A stretch of 16,816 nt of DNA from JBFELO01 sp041552055 (lineage in GTDB: Bacteria > Acidobacteriota > Thermoanaerobaculia > Thermoanaerobaculales > Sulfomarinibacteraceae), in NCBI GenBank assembly GCA_041552055.1, contig JBFELO010000099.1, positions 1 to 16,816 on the forward strand. Reading direction: 5' to 3'. Positions 1-8,600 of the stretch are shown piece by piece. The position numbers and the translations under genes were made by a program. Positions within the stretch are counted from its first letter, which is position 1. Each line of letters opens with the position of its first letter. The notes below the pieces were generated by a model that worked only from the letters and a program-made list of their open reading frames with translations, had not been told where the DNA came from and did no database searches.

Positions 1-111
1 TCCCGGACCATTTGGAATGACATCGATGATTGTCTGTTTCATGTCGGCGGAAAATTCAAAAGGCGCCCCCGAAGTTACCTCAAGATCAAAAGCCCTGTCT
101 TTGATACCCAT
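1..111 (-). CDS. Unrecognised protein, N-terminal 37 residues only (runs off the left edge)
   Basis: An open frame starts at the ATG at 111-109 and continues without a stop to base 1, giving MGIKDRAFDL then EVTSGAPFEF and on to ...IPNGPG. The start is well supported: a full AAAGGAGGA Shine-Dalgarno lies at 125-117, six bases from the ATG. No signal peptide or membrane segment is visible, and I do not recognise the family. It lies on the same strand as the PD40 kinase upstream, with a 62-nt gap, so it could be co-transcribed with it. Base composition is unlike the neighbours: the first 180 bases are about 46% GC against about 70% in the kinase gene, and codons such as AAA, TTT and GAT are common. 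The rest of the gene is outside the window, so function cannot be judged. Confidence 0.7.
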   Translation of the reverse strand, partial: MGIKDRAFDLEVTSGAPFEFSADMKQTIIDVIPNGPG

Positions 112-116
112 ATTTG

Positions 117-125
117 TCCTCCTTT
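117..125 (-). promoter_or_regulatory. Strong Shine-Dalgarno for the left-edge gene
   Basis: On the minus strand the bases read AAAGGAGGA, followed by CAAAT and the ATG at 111. This is one of the best ribosome-binding sites in the window. It is the main reason to accept the edge-truncated reading frame as a real gene. Confidence 0.7.
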
Positions 126-173
126 GTTCCATGGGAATTACTTAGAGCCGAAAACGCAGGGAATAATCCACGG

Positions 174-2843
174 TCAGTTGGACCCCATCGACGTCTCGGC
201 CAGCCACACATCGCCTTTCCGCCCCGTCGTCTCGTACGCCAGTATCTGCCCTCCTTTCCCGACCGCGAACAGCCCCGTGCTGTCGGCGTCGAGCCCGAGC
301 ACCACCGCGGGCTCGAGCTCCTGCACGCCGCCGTCCACCAGCGACACCGCGCGCACCCGGACCCGGTCGCTGCCCCAGGTGCCGCTCACCAGCAGCTCGT
401 CGCCCGGCCCGGGCCAGCGCACCCGGCGCGCCTGGGCGCCTTCTGTCACCCGCACCGGCGCCCCGCCGCCGACCACGTCCTGGATCATCGCCTCCGCCCG
501 GTAGCCGCGCTCCTCGACGTACGCCAGCCGGCCGCCGTCCGGCGACCAGCGCGGAAACAGGTCGGCCGCGTCGCCTCGGGTGAGCCGGCGCGGCTCGCCC
601 GTTCTCCGGCCGTCGGCGACCGGAGCGAGCCACACGTTCTCGACGCCGGCCCGGTCCGACACCCACGCCAGCTGCGCGCCGTCCGGCGACCACGCGGGGT
701 GGATGTCGTTCCCGGGATGGTCGGTGAACCGCAGCGGCACCCCGCCCGCGGTCGGCACCAGCCAGATGTCGCGCCGGCCCTCGACCGCCCGCTGGTAGGC
801 GATCCACCCTCCGTCCGGCGACACCTCGGGCAGCGCCACCGTGCCCGGGTGGTCGGTGAGCTGGCGCGCGGGACCGGCGAGCGCCAGCCCGTCGAGCGGC
901 TGCAGCCACAGGTCTGCCCGACCGCTCCGGTCGGACATGAACACCAGCAGGCTGCCGTCCGGAGCCAGCCCCGGCATCCGCTCGTCCTTCGAACCGGGAA
1001 TCACGCTTCGGTCTCCGGTACGCCGGTCGAGCACCACCACGTTGGCGTCCGACTCCGAGGTGCAGTACGCCAGCCATGAAGCCTCCCGGCTCAGCGCCGG
1101 CTCGCGCTCGGAGCTGGTTCCCGTGGTCAGCCGCCGCGGCTCGCCGCCGGCGGCCGGCACGCTCCACAGCGCGACCGTGCGCTCCCGCATCGAGGTGAAC
1201 ACCACGTGCCGGCCGTCGGGCGTCCACGCCGGGTCGAAGTCGCCGGCGCCGTCGGCGGTCAGGCGGCGCGCGGGGCCGCCGTCCGCCGGCACCAGCCACA
1301 GGTCACGGTGATCGGCGTAACACAGGGTGCTGCCGTCCGGCGACCACGCCGGAAACTCGTGACTCCACAGCCCGTCGTCGTCGCCGGTGAGCACCTCCAC
1401 CTGCGACAGGTCGGCGAGCGGCGCCACCGCGATCCGCGTCAGGCCCGCGGGATTGGCGCGCGCGAACGCGATCCGGCTGCCGTCCGGCGACACCGCCGGC
1501 TGCTCCGCATCCGGCACCACCTTCATCGGGCTGCCGCCGAGCACGGGGATCCGCCACACCGACGGCGCGCCGTCGCGGTCGGAGACGAACACGAACCCGC
1601 TGCCGTCCGGGAACCACGCCGGGTCGGTGTCCGACCCCGGGTGGGTCGTGCGCTGCGTCGGCTCGCCGCCGGCGGTGTGCACGATCCAGACGTTCGGATC
1701 GCCTCCGTCATCCGACGTGTACGCGATCATCGTACCGTCGGGCGACAGCGCGGGCTGGCCGTCCCATCCCGGGTGGGTGGTGAGCCGCTTGTGGCTGCCG
1801 ACCAGCTCGAGCGCGTCGTCGGCCGCCGGCCGAAGCACCATGAAGCCGACGACCGCGGCTGCCGCCACCGCGGCGAGAACGCCGACGCCGAGCCACCGAC
1901 GGCGACGCGAGGGGCGGCGCCCCACGCCGGACCAGGAGTGCGCCGAATCCGACTCGAGACGCCGGCGCAGCGCGCGCAGGTCGAGCAGCAGCTCGCTGGC
2001 GCTCTGGTAGCGCTGGAACGGCCGCTTGGCGAGCGCCTTGCGGACCACGCTCTCGAACTCTGGCGGCATGTCCGCGTTCACCCTCGAGATCGGCTCGGGA
2101 TCGCGGTGCAGCACCGCATCGACCCAGTGGTCGCCGCTGCCGCGGGCGAACGCCGGCCGGCCGGTGGACATCTCGTACAGCACCACGCCGAACGAGAACA
2201 GATCGCTGCGCGGGTCGAGCGGCTTGCCCAGCACCTGCTCCGGCGACATGTAGCCGCGGGTGCCCGCGGCGCCGTGGGTCCGCGCCTGGGTTGTGGCGTC
2301 GGTGATCTCGAGATCGCGCTCCGGGTCCTCCCAGGCGCGGGCGAGGCCGAAGTCGCTCAGGCGGGCACGCCCGTCCCCCCCCACCAGAATGTTGTTCGGG
2401 TTGATGTCACGGTGCAGCACGCCACCGATGTGGGCGACTCTGAGGGCGTCGGCCAGCCCCTCCCCGTGCCGCAGCACGTCCTCGAACGACAGCGGTGATC
2501 CGTCCTGCAGCAACGAGCGCAGGCTGGCTCCCTGGATCAGCTCCATCACCAGCCACGGCACTCCCTCCTCTTCGAAGACCTCGAACACGGTGGTGATGTT
2601 GGGATGCATCAGCTTGGACGCGGTGCGAGCCTCGGTCATGAAGCGGCGGTGGAACTCGGGATCCCCCAGCAGATCGGAGCGCGGGCGTTTGAGCGCGACC
2701 TCGCGCTCGAGCTTGAGGTCGCGCGCGCGGTAGACCACGCCCATGCCCCCGCGGCCGATCTCCTCGAGGACCTCGAACGAACCGACCCGTTCAGGGCGCA
2801 GGTCGTGCGCAGGGGGCTCGTGTCCCTCCGGTCCCGGTGTCAC
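174..2843 (-). CDS. Membrane-anchored PknB-type Ser/Thr protein kinase with extracytoplasmic PD40/TolB-like beta-propeller repeats
   Basis: Numbered from the GTG at 2843 (889 residues), the protein has a cytoplasmic kinase domain at about 22-300: glycine loop GRGGMG at 30-35, ATP-binding Lys in VALK (K52), HRD at 144-146, DFG at 164-166 and a GYMSPEQ activation segment. A basic stretch (RRPSRRRRW) precedes one transmembrane helix at about 318-337. The rest is a chain of PD40 blades (SPDG..IAY..D pattern), ten clear and two degenerate, enough for two six-bladed propellers. Such a kinase would sense something outside the membrane and phosphorylate Ser/Thr targets inside; ligand and substrates are unknown. 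Oddly, the catalytic-loop Lys of HRDxKxxN is Asn (HRDINPNN, N148), so activity may be altered. The GTG at 2843 is chosen because GGGAGG lies 10 nt upstream; an upstream GTG at 2882 or ATG at 2876 is possible but lacks a good ribosome-binding site. Confidence 0.9.
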   Translation of the reverse strand: MTPGPEGHEPPAHDLRPERVGSFEVLEEIGRGGMGVVYRARDLKLEREVALKRPRSDLLGDPEFHRRFMTEARTASKLMHPNITTVFEVFEEEGVPWLVMELIQGASLRSLLQDGSPLSFEDVLRHGEGLADALRVAHIGGVLHRDINPNNILVGGDGRARLSDFGLARAWEDPERDLEITDATTQARTHGAAGTRGYMSPEQVLGKPLDPRSDLFSFGVVLYEMSTGRPAFARGSGDHWVDAVLHRDPEPISRVNADMPPEFESVVRKALAKRPFQRYQSASELLLDLRALRRRLESDSAHSWSGVGRRPSRRRRWLGVGVLAAVAAAAVVGFMVLRPAADDALELVGSHKRLTTHPGWDGQPALSPDGTMIAYTSDDGGDPNVWIVHTAGGEPTQRTTHPGSDTDPAWFPDGSGFVFVSDRDGAPSVWRIPVLGGSPMKVVPDAEQPAVSPDGSRIAFARANPAGLTRIAVAPLADLSQVEVLTGDDDGLWSHEFPAWSPDGSTLCYADHRDLWLVPADGGPARRLTADGAGDFDPAWTPDGRHVVFTSMRERTVALWSVPAAGGEPRRLTTGTSSEREPALSREASWLAYCTSESDANVVVLDRRTGDRSVIPGSKDERMPGLAPDGSLLVFMSDRSGRADLWLQPLDGLALAGPARQLTDHPGTVALPEVSPDGGWIAYQRAVEGRRDIWLVPTAGGVPLRFTDHPGNDIHPAWSPDGAQLAWVSDRAGVENVWLAPVADGRRTGEPRRLTRGDAADLFPRWSPDGGRLAYVEERGYRAEAMIQDVVGGGAPVRVTEGAQARRVRWPGPGDELLVSGTWGSDRVRVRAVSLVDGGVQELEPAVVLGLDADSTGLFAVGKGGQILAYETTGRKGDVWLAETSMGSN

Positions 2844-2853
2844 CGTTGACGCA

Positions 2854-2859
2854 CCTCCC
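2854..2859 (-). promoter_or_regulatory. Shine-Dalgarno supporting the GTG start at 2843
   Basis: The minus strand reads GGGAGG, ten bases before the GTG at 2843-2841. The more upstream in-frame starts at 2882 and 2876 have no comparable site, and the extra residues (MKMRAAALGGAST) carry no recognisable feature. Confidence 0.5.
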
Positions 2860-2911
2860 AGGGCGGCGGCTCTCATCTTCACGAACCGACGTACGACGAG
2901 TTGGTCTGGCC

Positions 2912-2940
2912 ATGATAGCGAATCTGGCGAGCTTCGGGAA
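2912..2940 (-). promoter_or_regulatory. Candidate sigma70-type promoter for the PD40 kinase
   Basis: On the minus strand, TTCCCG (2940-2935) and TATCAT (2917-2912) are separated by 17 nt. The -10 matches five of six consensus bases, the -35 only three of six. Transcription would start near 2905, about 60 nt before the chosen GTG. Confidence 0.35.
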
Positions 2941-3091
2941 CCAGATTACTGAGCAATCATGGTTTATGAGAATCATTCCGGAATCCTCGAGTGCACTCAC
3001 GAACACGACCGGCTGACGTCATACCCCACGTCGACACCGGATCGGGCCACACGCGCGACTCGACAGCCGGCCGTTTCCGCTGCCCAGGGCA

Positions 3092-3119
3092 TGGACCGAT
3101 CACGCGCGTCGGCGATAAT
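3092..3119 (+). promoter_or_regulatory. Candidate sigma70-type promoter for the YfhO-like gene
   Basis: TGGACC (3092-3097, four of six matches to TTGACA) and GATAAT (3114-3119, five of six to TATAAT) lie 16 nt apart. Initiation near 3126 would give a leader of about 26 nt containing the GAAAGG ribosome-binding site. It faces away from the kinase promoter in the same 300-nt divergent spacer. Confidence 0.4.
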
Positions 3120-3138
3120 GTCTCCGTCAGGATTTCTT

Positions 3139-3144
3139 GAAAGG
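3139..3144 (+). promoter_or_regulatory. Ribosome-binding site deciding the start of the YfhO-like gene
   Basis: GAAAGG lies seven bases before the GTG at 3152. It overlaps the alternative TTG at 3137, which makes the TTG an unlikely start. Confidence 0.45.
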
Positions 3145-3151
3145 CGCCATC

Positions 3152-5494
3152 GTGGCTCGAGGAAACTCAGGACGATACACCGCTCCACTCGCGATCGCGC
3201 TCCTCGCGGTGTACACCCTGGTGTTCTTCTACCGGGTACTGCCCGGTGGCTGCTTCGTCGCCAGCGACTTCCACCTCACCTTCGAACCGCTGCGCGCCGT
3301 CCTTTCCGAGGCTTTCGACCGAGGCCTGCCGCTGTGGAACGACCGGCTCGGCAACGGGACACCGCTGCTCGCCAACCCGATGCACGCGGCCCTCTACCTG
3401 CCAAACCTCCTGTTCGCCCCGTTCCCGGGAGCGCGCACCCTGACTCTGCTCACGGTCGGGCACTTGCTGTTCGGCTCCTGCGGCGCCTGGCTGCTGTCGC
3501 GGCGCCTGGGGTCCGGCCGCTCCGGCTCGTGGGTCGCCGCCGTCGTGTTCGGATTCGGCGGTGCCGCGGTGTCGGCAACGTCGTTCACCAACCTGAGCTG
3601 GTCTGTGGCCTGGCTGCCGTGGCTGCTGCTCGCCACCGGACGCGCGTGGGACGACCGGTTCGGAATCGCATCCGTGCTGCCGCTCGCGGTGGTGGTCGGC
3701 GCCATGCTGGCACTCGGCGATCCGTTCATTCTGCTCGCCGGCGCCTGCGGCATCGCGCTGTGGGTGCTTGCCGCCGTAGGCGGGTCCTTCCGCGAGACGT
3801 TCGTTCCCGCGGCGAAAGTGACGACGGGTGTCGCCGTCGGACTGGCGATGGCGTCGCCGCTGCTGCTGGCGGCCGCACGCTACTTCCCGGCCTCGGTGCG
3901 GGCAGTCGGCTTCACGCCAGAGGGGGCGACGTCCTGGTCGTTCCACCCTGCGCTGGCGATCAACCTGGTGGTGCCGTCGCCCTTCGGCGACCCCGGCGCG
4001 ATCGGCCTCGACCGGTTCTGGGCGGTGGCCCTGCTCCCGGAGCGAGCGGCACCGCTGCTCATCGGATTCTACGTCGGTGGACTCGTGCTGTGCCTCGCCC
4101 TGCTGGGCCTCGCCGAGCCCGGCAGACAGCGGTGGCTGCTCGGTCTCTGGCTTGGCGTGCTCGTGCTGCTCGCGCTCGGCCGTCACGGCCCGATCTACCC
4201 CCTGATCGACGAGATGGCGCCGGTCGCCGCACTGCGCTACCCGATGAAGTGGATGCTGCCGGCCATGCTTCCGCTCGCGCTGCTCGCCGGCCGTGGCACC
4301 GACATGGTGGCCCGCACCGCCAGTCATCGCCGCGTCCGACGCGTCTTCCTGACGATCCTGCTGATCGCGATGGTCGGCATCGCGCTGCTCGCCGTCCTCA
4401 GCACGCCCCAGTTCGATGCCTGGTTGCGCGACCTCGCCGGCAGCTCTGCCGGCGAACAGACCGGAGTCCACATCGGACCGGATCGCTTCGACGACATGCG
4501 GAGCACCTTTTCGACCGCGGTGACGTGGGCGGCGGTTCCACTGCTGCTGGCGGCCGTGGCGGCGCTCTGGAGCAGGCGGAAGACGAGCCGGGCGTCCCTC
4601 GGGCCGTTCGTGGCTATCCTCGTGACCGCCGATCTGCTGTTGCACAACCCGCGGCTCGCCCCGGCGGTGGACCGTGAGTTCTACCGGCGGGTTCCGGAGG
4701 CGATCCGAATCGTCCTCGAGGACGATGTCGCGGGGCGCGTCTTCGTCGATCCGGCACCGGCCGATCTCGAGTTCGTCCAACCGGCTTCGTCCGTCCAGGA
4801 TGTCTCGGCGTGGCAGCGCGCCATGTTACGGGGGTACACGCCCGCTTCGTTCGGCATTCCCCTCGCCCTCAACACGGACACCGAGGACTTCGGGCCAATG
4901 CGTTCGAAGCGGCTGCAGGTGCTGGTGCACGGAGCCCCGCTGCGCGAGAAGCTGATGCTGCTCGGGGCGGCCGGGGTGACCCACGTGGTCAGCCACCGGC
5001 CGTGGCACCACCGCTCGCTCGAGCCGCTCGCTGCGATCGCCGGTCCGGCGGACCGGCCGCAGCGGGTGTTCCGCAACCGGCTGGCATTGCCGCGGGTACG
5101 GATCGTGCCGACCCTGCTCCCCTACGGCGACGATGCGGGCTTCATTCGAGCGGTCGAACGAGGCCCCGACGACCTCTTCGGCCGGGTTGCCCTGGCCGCC
5201 CGAGAGGACCTGGCCGAGGCCGGCCCCTCGTTCGGCCGGCTCCCACCACCCCGTTTGACCGGACCACCAGCCGCGGCAGGGACCGCCCGTCTGGTCGAGG
5301 ACGGCGTCTCCACGCTCGTCATCCACGTCGACGGGTCCGGCGGCTTCGCCGTCTTGAGCGACTCGTTCGTGCCCGGATGGACTGCCGAGGTGGACGGCCA
5401 GAGAGTCGACATCGTGCCGGTCGACATCGCGTTCCGCGCAGTCGCCGTTCCTCCGGGAACCCACTCCGTGGTGTTTCGATACCGCCCGTGGTGA
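3152..5494 (+). CDS. YfhO-family polytopic membrane protein (putative GT-C glycosyltransferase)
   Basis: A 780-residue protein starting at the GTG at 3152. The N-terminus has one hydrophobic helix (YTAPLAIALLAVYTLVFFY), then a non-cytoplasmic loop with the pattern ASDFHLTFEPL ... LPLWND ... G.PLLANPM ... YLPNLLF. That loop layout is typical of YfhO/GT-C proteins, where the acidic residue near the first helix is thought to be catalytic. About ten more hydrophobic helices follow to about residue 500, then a soluble C-terminal domain ending in the family pattern PGWTAEVDG ... PPGTHSVVFRYRPW. In Bacillus and Listeria, YfhO proteins use lipid-linked sugars to glycosylate teichoic acid; here, in a probable Gram-negative, the acceptor is unknown. 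The protein stops right after FRYRPW, where relatives usually continue into a last membrane helix. The Tricorn-like gene starts about 120 nt downstream on the same strand and could be co-transcribed. Confidence 0.85.
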   Translation: MARGNSGRYTAPLAIALLAVYTLVFFYRVLPGGCFVASDFHLTFEPLRAVLSEAFDRGLPLWNDRLGNGTPLLANPMHAALYLPNLLFAPFPGARTLTLLTVGHLLFGSCGAWLLSRRLGSGRSGSWVAAVVFGFGGAAVSATSFTNLSWSVAWLPWLLLATGRAWDDRFGIASVLPLAVVVGAMLALGDPFILLAGACGIALWVLAAVGGSFRETFVPAAKVTTGVAVGLAMASPLLLAAARYFPASVRAVGFTPEGATSWSFHPALAINLVVPSPFGDPGAIGLDRFWAVALLPERAAPLLIGFYVGGLVLCLALLGLAEPGRQRWLLGLWLGVLVLLALGRHGPIYPLIDEMAPVAALRYPMKWMLPAMLPLALLAGRGTDMVARTASHRRVRRVFLTILLIAMVGIALLAVLSTPQFDAWLRDLAGSSAGEQTGVHIGPDRFDDMRSTFSTAVTWAAVPLLLAAVAALWSRRKTSRASLGPFVAILVTADLLLHNPRLAPAVDREFYRRVPEAIRIVLEDDVAGRVFVDPAPADLEFVQPASSVQDVSAWQRAMLRGYTPASFGIPLALNTDTEDFGPMRSKRLQVLVHGAPLREKLMLLGAAGVTHVVSHRPWHHRSLEPLAAIAGPADRPQRVFRNRLALPRVRIVPTLLPYGDDAGFIRAVERGPDDLFGRVALAAREDLAEAGPSFGRLPPPRLTGPPAAAGTARLVEDGVSTLVIHVDGSGGFAVLSDSFVPGWTAEVDGQRVDIVPVDIAFRAVAVPPGTHSVVFRYRPW

Positions 5495-5605
5495 CCGCCG
5501 CCCTCGTCGGCGCACGACCTCCCGTGTCGCCAACCCCGGGCAAACCAAGTGTCCAGTTGCACCGTACATGTTCGCAAACAGCGGCCGAACCGCCGTGTTG
5601 ATCCC

Positions 5606-5611
5606 AGGAGG
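5606..5611 (+). promoter_or_regulatory. Shine-Dalgarno deciding the start of the Tricorn-like gene
   Basis: AGGAGG sits four bases before the GTG at 5616. That start gives a textbook signal peptide, whereas the in-frame ATG at 5568 adds 16 residues (MFANSGRTAVLIPGGS) in front of it and has no such site. Confidence 0.6.
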
Positions 5612-5615
5612 TTCC

Positions 5616-8600
5616 GTGACCAAGACTCTCTCGAGTGCCGTGCTCACGGGTGCGCTCGCGGTCCTCGCCGTGACCGGAGGGGCGGCTGCGGAGTCGGCCC
5701 TGTGGTTGAGATACCCGGCCATCTCTCCCAACGGCCACACCATCGTCTTCAGCTACCGGGGCGATCTGTATCGGGTGTCGTCGTCTGGCGGGGAGGCAAC
5801 ACCGCTGACGCTGCACGAAGCACACGACACTCGCCCCGTATGGTCTCCCGACGGCTCGCAGATCGCATTCGCGTCCGACCGGTACGGCAACTTCGACGTG
5901 TACGTCATCTCCGCCAAGGGTGGCCAGGCGACCCGGCTGACGTTTCACTCCGCCGACGACACACCATTCAGCTTCACGCCTGACGGTGGGGCCGTCCTGT
6001 TCGGTTCGACGCGGCTCGACTCGTACACGAGCGTGGGTTTTCCGACCGGCGCCCAGCCCGAGCTGTACCGGGTCTCGACGGAGGGTGGCATGCCGCGCCA
6101 GGTGCTGAGCACGCCTGCCGAGTACGCCGTCCTCGACTCGACCGGGCAGAGGCTCGCATACTCCGACCGGAAGGGGTTCGAGGACGAGTGGAGAAAGCAC
6201 GACGACTCGTCGTTCGCGCGCGATCTGTGGCTGTTCGACGTCGTCGACGGATCCCACACTCGGCTGACCGAGCCGGGCGCCGACGATCGACAGCCGGTGT
6301 GGAGCCCGGACGAGCGGTCGCTGTTCTACCTCTCGGAGCGCAGCGGAACCTTCAACGTGTGGCAGCTCATGGTCGACGACCCCGGGGAGGCATCACAGCT
6401 GACGATGCACGACACCCATCCGGTCCGCTTCCTGAGCGCATCGCAGGGCGGCGGCCTCTGCTACACCTGGGACGGCCGAATCTGGCTGCGGCCGGCCAAC
6501 AGTGGAGAGAGTCGGCCGATCGATGTGACCGTCGCCACCGACGCCAGACACAACGAAATTCGGTGGATCGACGTCGCGCGCGAGATCACCGAGTTCGACC
6601 TGTCACCCGACGGCGAGGAGATCGCGTTCATCGCCAGGGGCGAGGTTTTCGTCACGTCTACCGACCACGACGCCACGAGGCGTGTCACCGACACGCCGGA
6701 ACAGGAGCGATCGGTCAGCTTCAGCCCTGACGGCCGCAGCCTGGTCTACGCCGCGGAGAGGAACGGCAGCTGGAACCTGTACCGCACCGACCTGACCGAC
6801 GACGACGAACCCAGCTTCTTCAACGCGACCGCGCTCGAGGAAAAGCCGATTCTGGAGGTCGAGGCCGAGACGTTCCAGCCGCGGTTCAGCCCGGACGGCA
6901 GCGAGGTGGCCTATCTCGAGCAACGGACCGAGCTCAAGGTCGTCGACCTGCTCACCGGCCGCAGTCGGAGTGTCATGCCTGGTGACAGGTCGTTCTCCTA
7001 CGTCGACGGCGACCAGTGGTACGACTGGTCGCCCGACGGACGGTGGTTTCTCGTGCAGTACTTCCCGGCCGGCAAGTGGGGCGACGAGGAGATCGGTCTG
7101 GTGCCCGCCTCTGGCGAGGGCGAGTTCGTGAACATCACTCGGAGCGGCTACTGGGACATCGCGCCTCGGTGGGCCATGAAGGGCGAGATGATGGTCTGGA
7201 GATCTGACCGTCACGGTTCGCGTAAACAGGCGGGCTGGCCGGCCCAGTACGACGTCTACGGTTCCTTCTTCACCCGCGAGGCGTGGGACCGTTTCCGGAT
7301 GACCGAGGCAGAGTTCGAGCAGCACGAGAAGAAGGAGAAGGAGACTGACGACGAGGGCGGCGCTGCAGATGACGAGCATGGCGACGACGGCATCAAGCTG
7401 CCCGATCCGGTCGACCTCGACCTCGACCGGCTGGAGGATCGCACCGTACGCCTCTCGCTGCACTCCTCCGAACTTGCCGATGCTCGAATCACCCCCGACG
7501 GCGAACAGCTGCTGTACCTGGCCAAGTTCGAGAAGGGCTACGACCTGTGGCTGTACGAGCACCGCAAGAACGAGGTCAAGCTGCTGGCCAAGCTGAACGC
7601 CGAGGATGCCGACGGACTGCAGCTCGACAAGGACGGCACGAACGCGTTCGTGCTCGCCGACCGCTCGATCAAGGTCGTGGAGGTGGCCGGCGGAAAGGTC
7701 ACGCCCGTCGCGGTGCACGCCAAGATGGAGCTCGATGCGGCGGCCGAGCGGGCGTACCTGTTCGAGCACGCGTGGCGACAGACCCGAGAGAAGTTCTACG
7801 ACGAGAACCTGCACGGCGTCGACTGGGAATTCTTCAAGACCGAGTACGCGAAGTTCCTGCCGCATATCGACAACAACTGGGATTTCGCCGAGCTGATCTC
7901 CGAGCTCCAGGGCGAGCTGAACGCCTCCCACCTGGGCAGCGGGCACCGGCCCAGGCGCGAGGGCGCCGATGCCACCGCCAGCCTTGGCCTGCTCCCCGAC
8001 CCGGAGCACGCAGGCGACGGCATCCGAATCCTCGAGGTGCTCGAGGGCGGGCCCGTCGAGCAGGCGGACACGAAAGTGGCAGCCGGCGTGATCATCGAAG
8101 CGATTGACGACGTCGAGATCAGCGCAGGGAGCAACTGGTACAGGCTGCTGAACCACAAGGCAGACACACCGGTTCGGCTGGCGCTACTCGATCCCGACAC
8201 CGGCACGCGATGGCACGAGACCGTCAAGCCGATCACGGCCAGCGCAGAGCGACGGCTGCTCTATACCCGCTGGGTGCGGTCGCGGCGGGCAGAGGTCGAA
8301 CGCCTTTCCGGCGGGCGCCTCGGCTACGCCCACATCCGGGGCATGAGCGACGGCCCGTACCGCGAGATCTTCGACGAGGTCTTCGGCAAACACCCGGGCA
8401 AGGAAGGCCTCGTTCTCGACACCAGGTTCAACGGTGGCGGCAACCTCGTCGAGGCGCTCACCGTGTTCCTCAGCGGCGACGTGTACTACCGGCTCGCTGC
8501 GCGCGGCCGCGATCTCACCGTCGAGCCCAGGCGTCGCTGGACCAAGCCCTCGGTCGTGGTCATGAACGAGGGCAACTACTCTGACGCGCACTGCTTCCCG

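Noticed and set aside
1206..2498. Long open frame on the plus strand opposite the PD40 kinase
   Set aside because: It is Arg/Ala/Gly/His-rich with no domain pattern and lies fully antisense to a kinase with intact motifs; long antisense frames are expected in DNA with about 70% GC.
3167..4780. 537-codon open frame antisense to the YfhO-like gene
   Set aside because: Composition is Arg/Gln/Glu/His-rich and repetitive, the mirror of a Leu/Ala-rich membrane protein; no ribosome-binding site and no recognisable motif.
5496..5520. Short CGCCG/CGGCG inverted repeat after the YfhO-like gene as a terminator
   Set aside because: Only five pairs, no T-run, and such matches are common by chance at this GC content.
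6603..8156. 517-codon open frame antisense to the Tricorn-like gene
   Set aside because: It is a shadow of the well-supported S41 protease frame; no family features.
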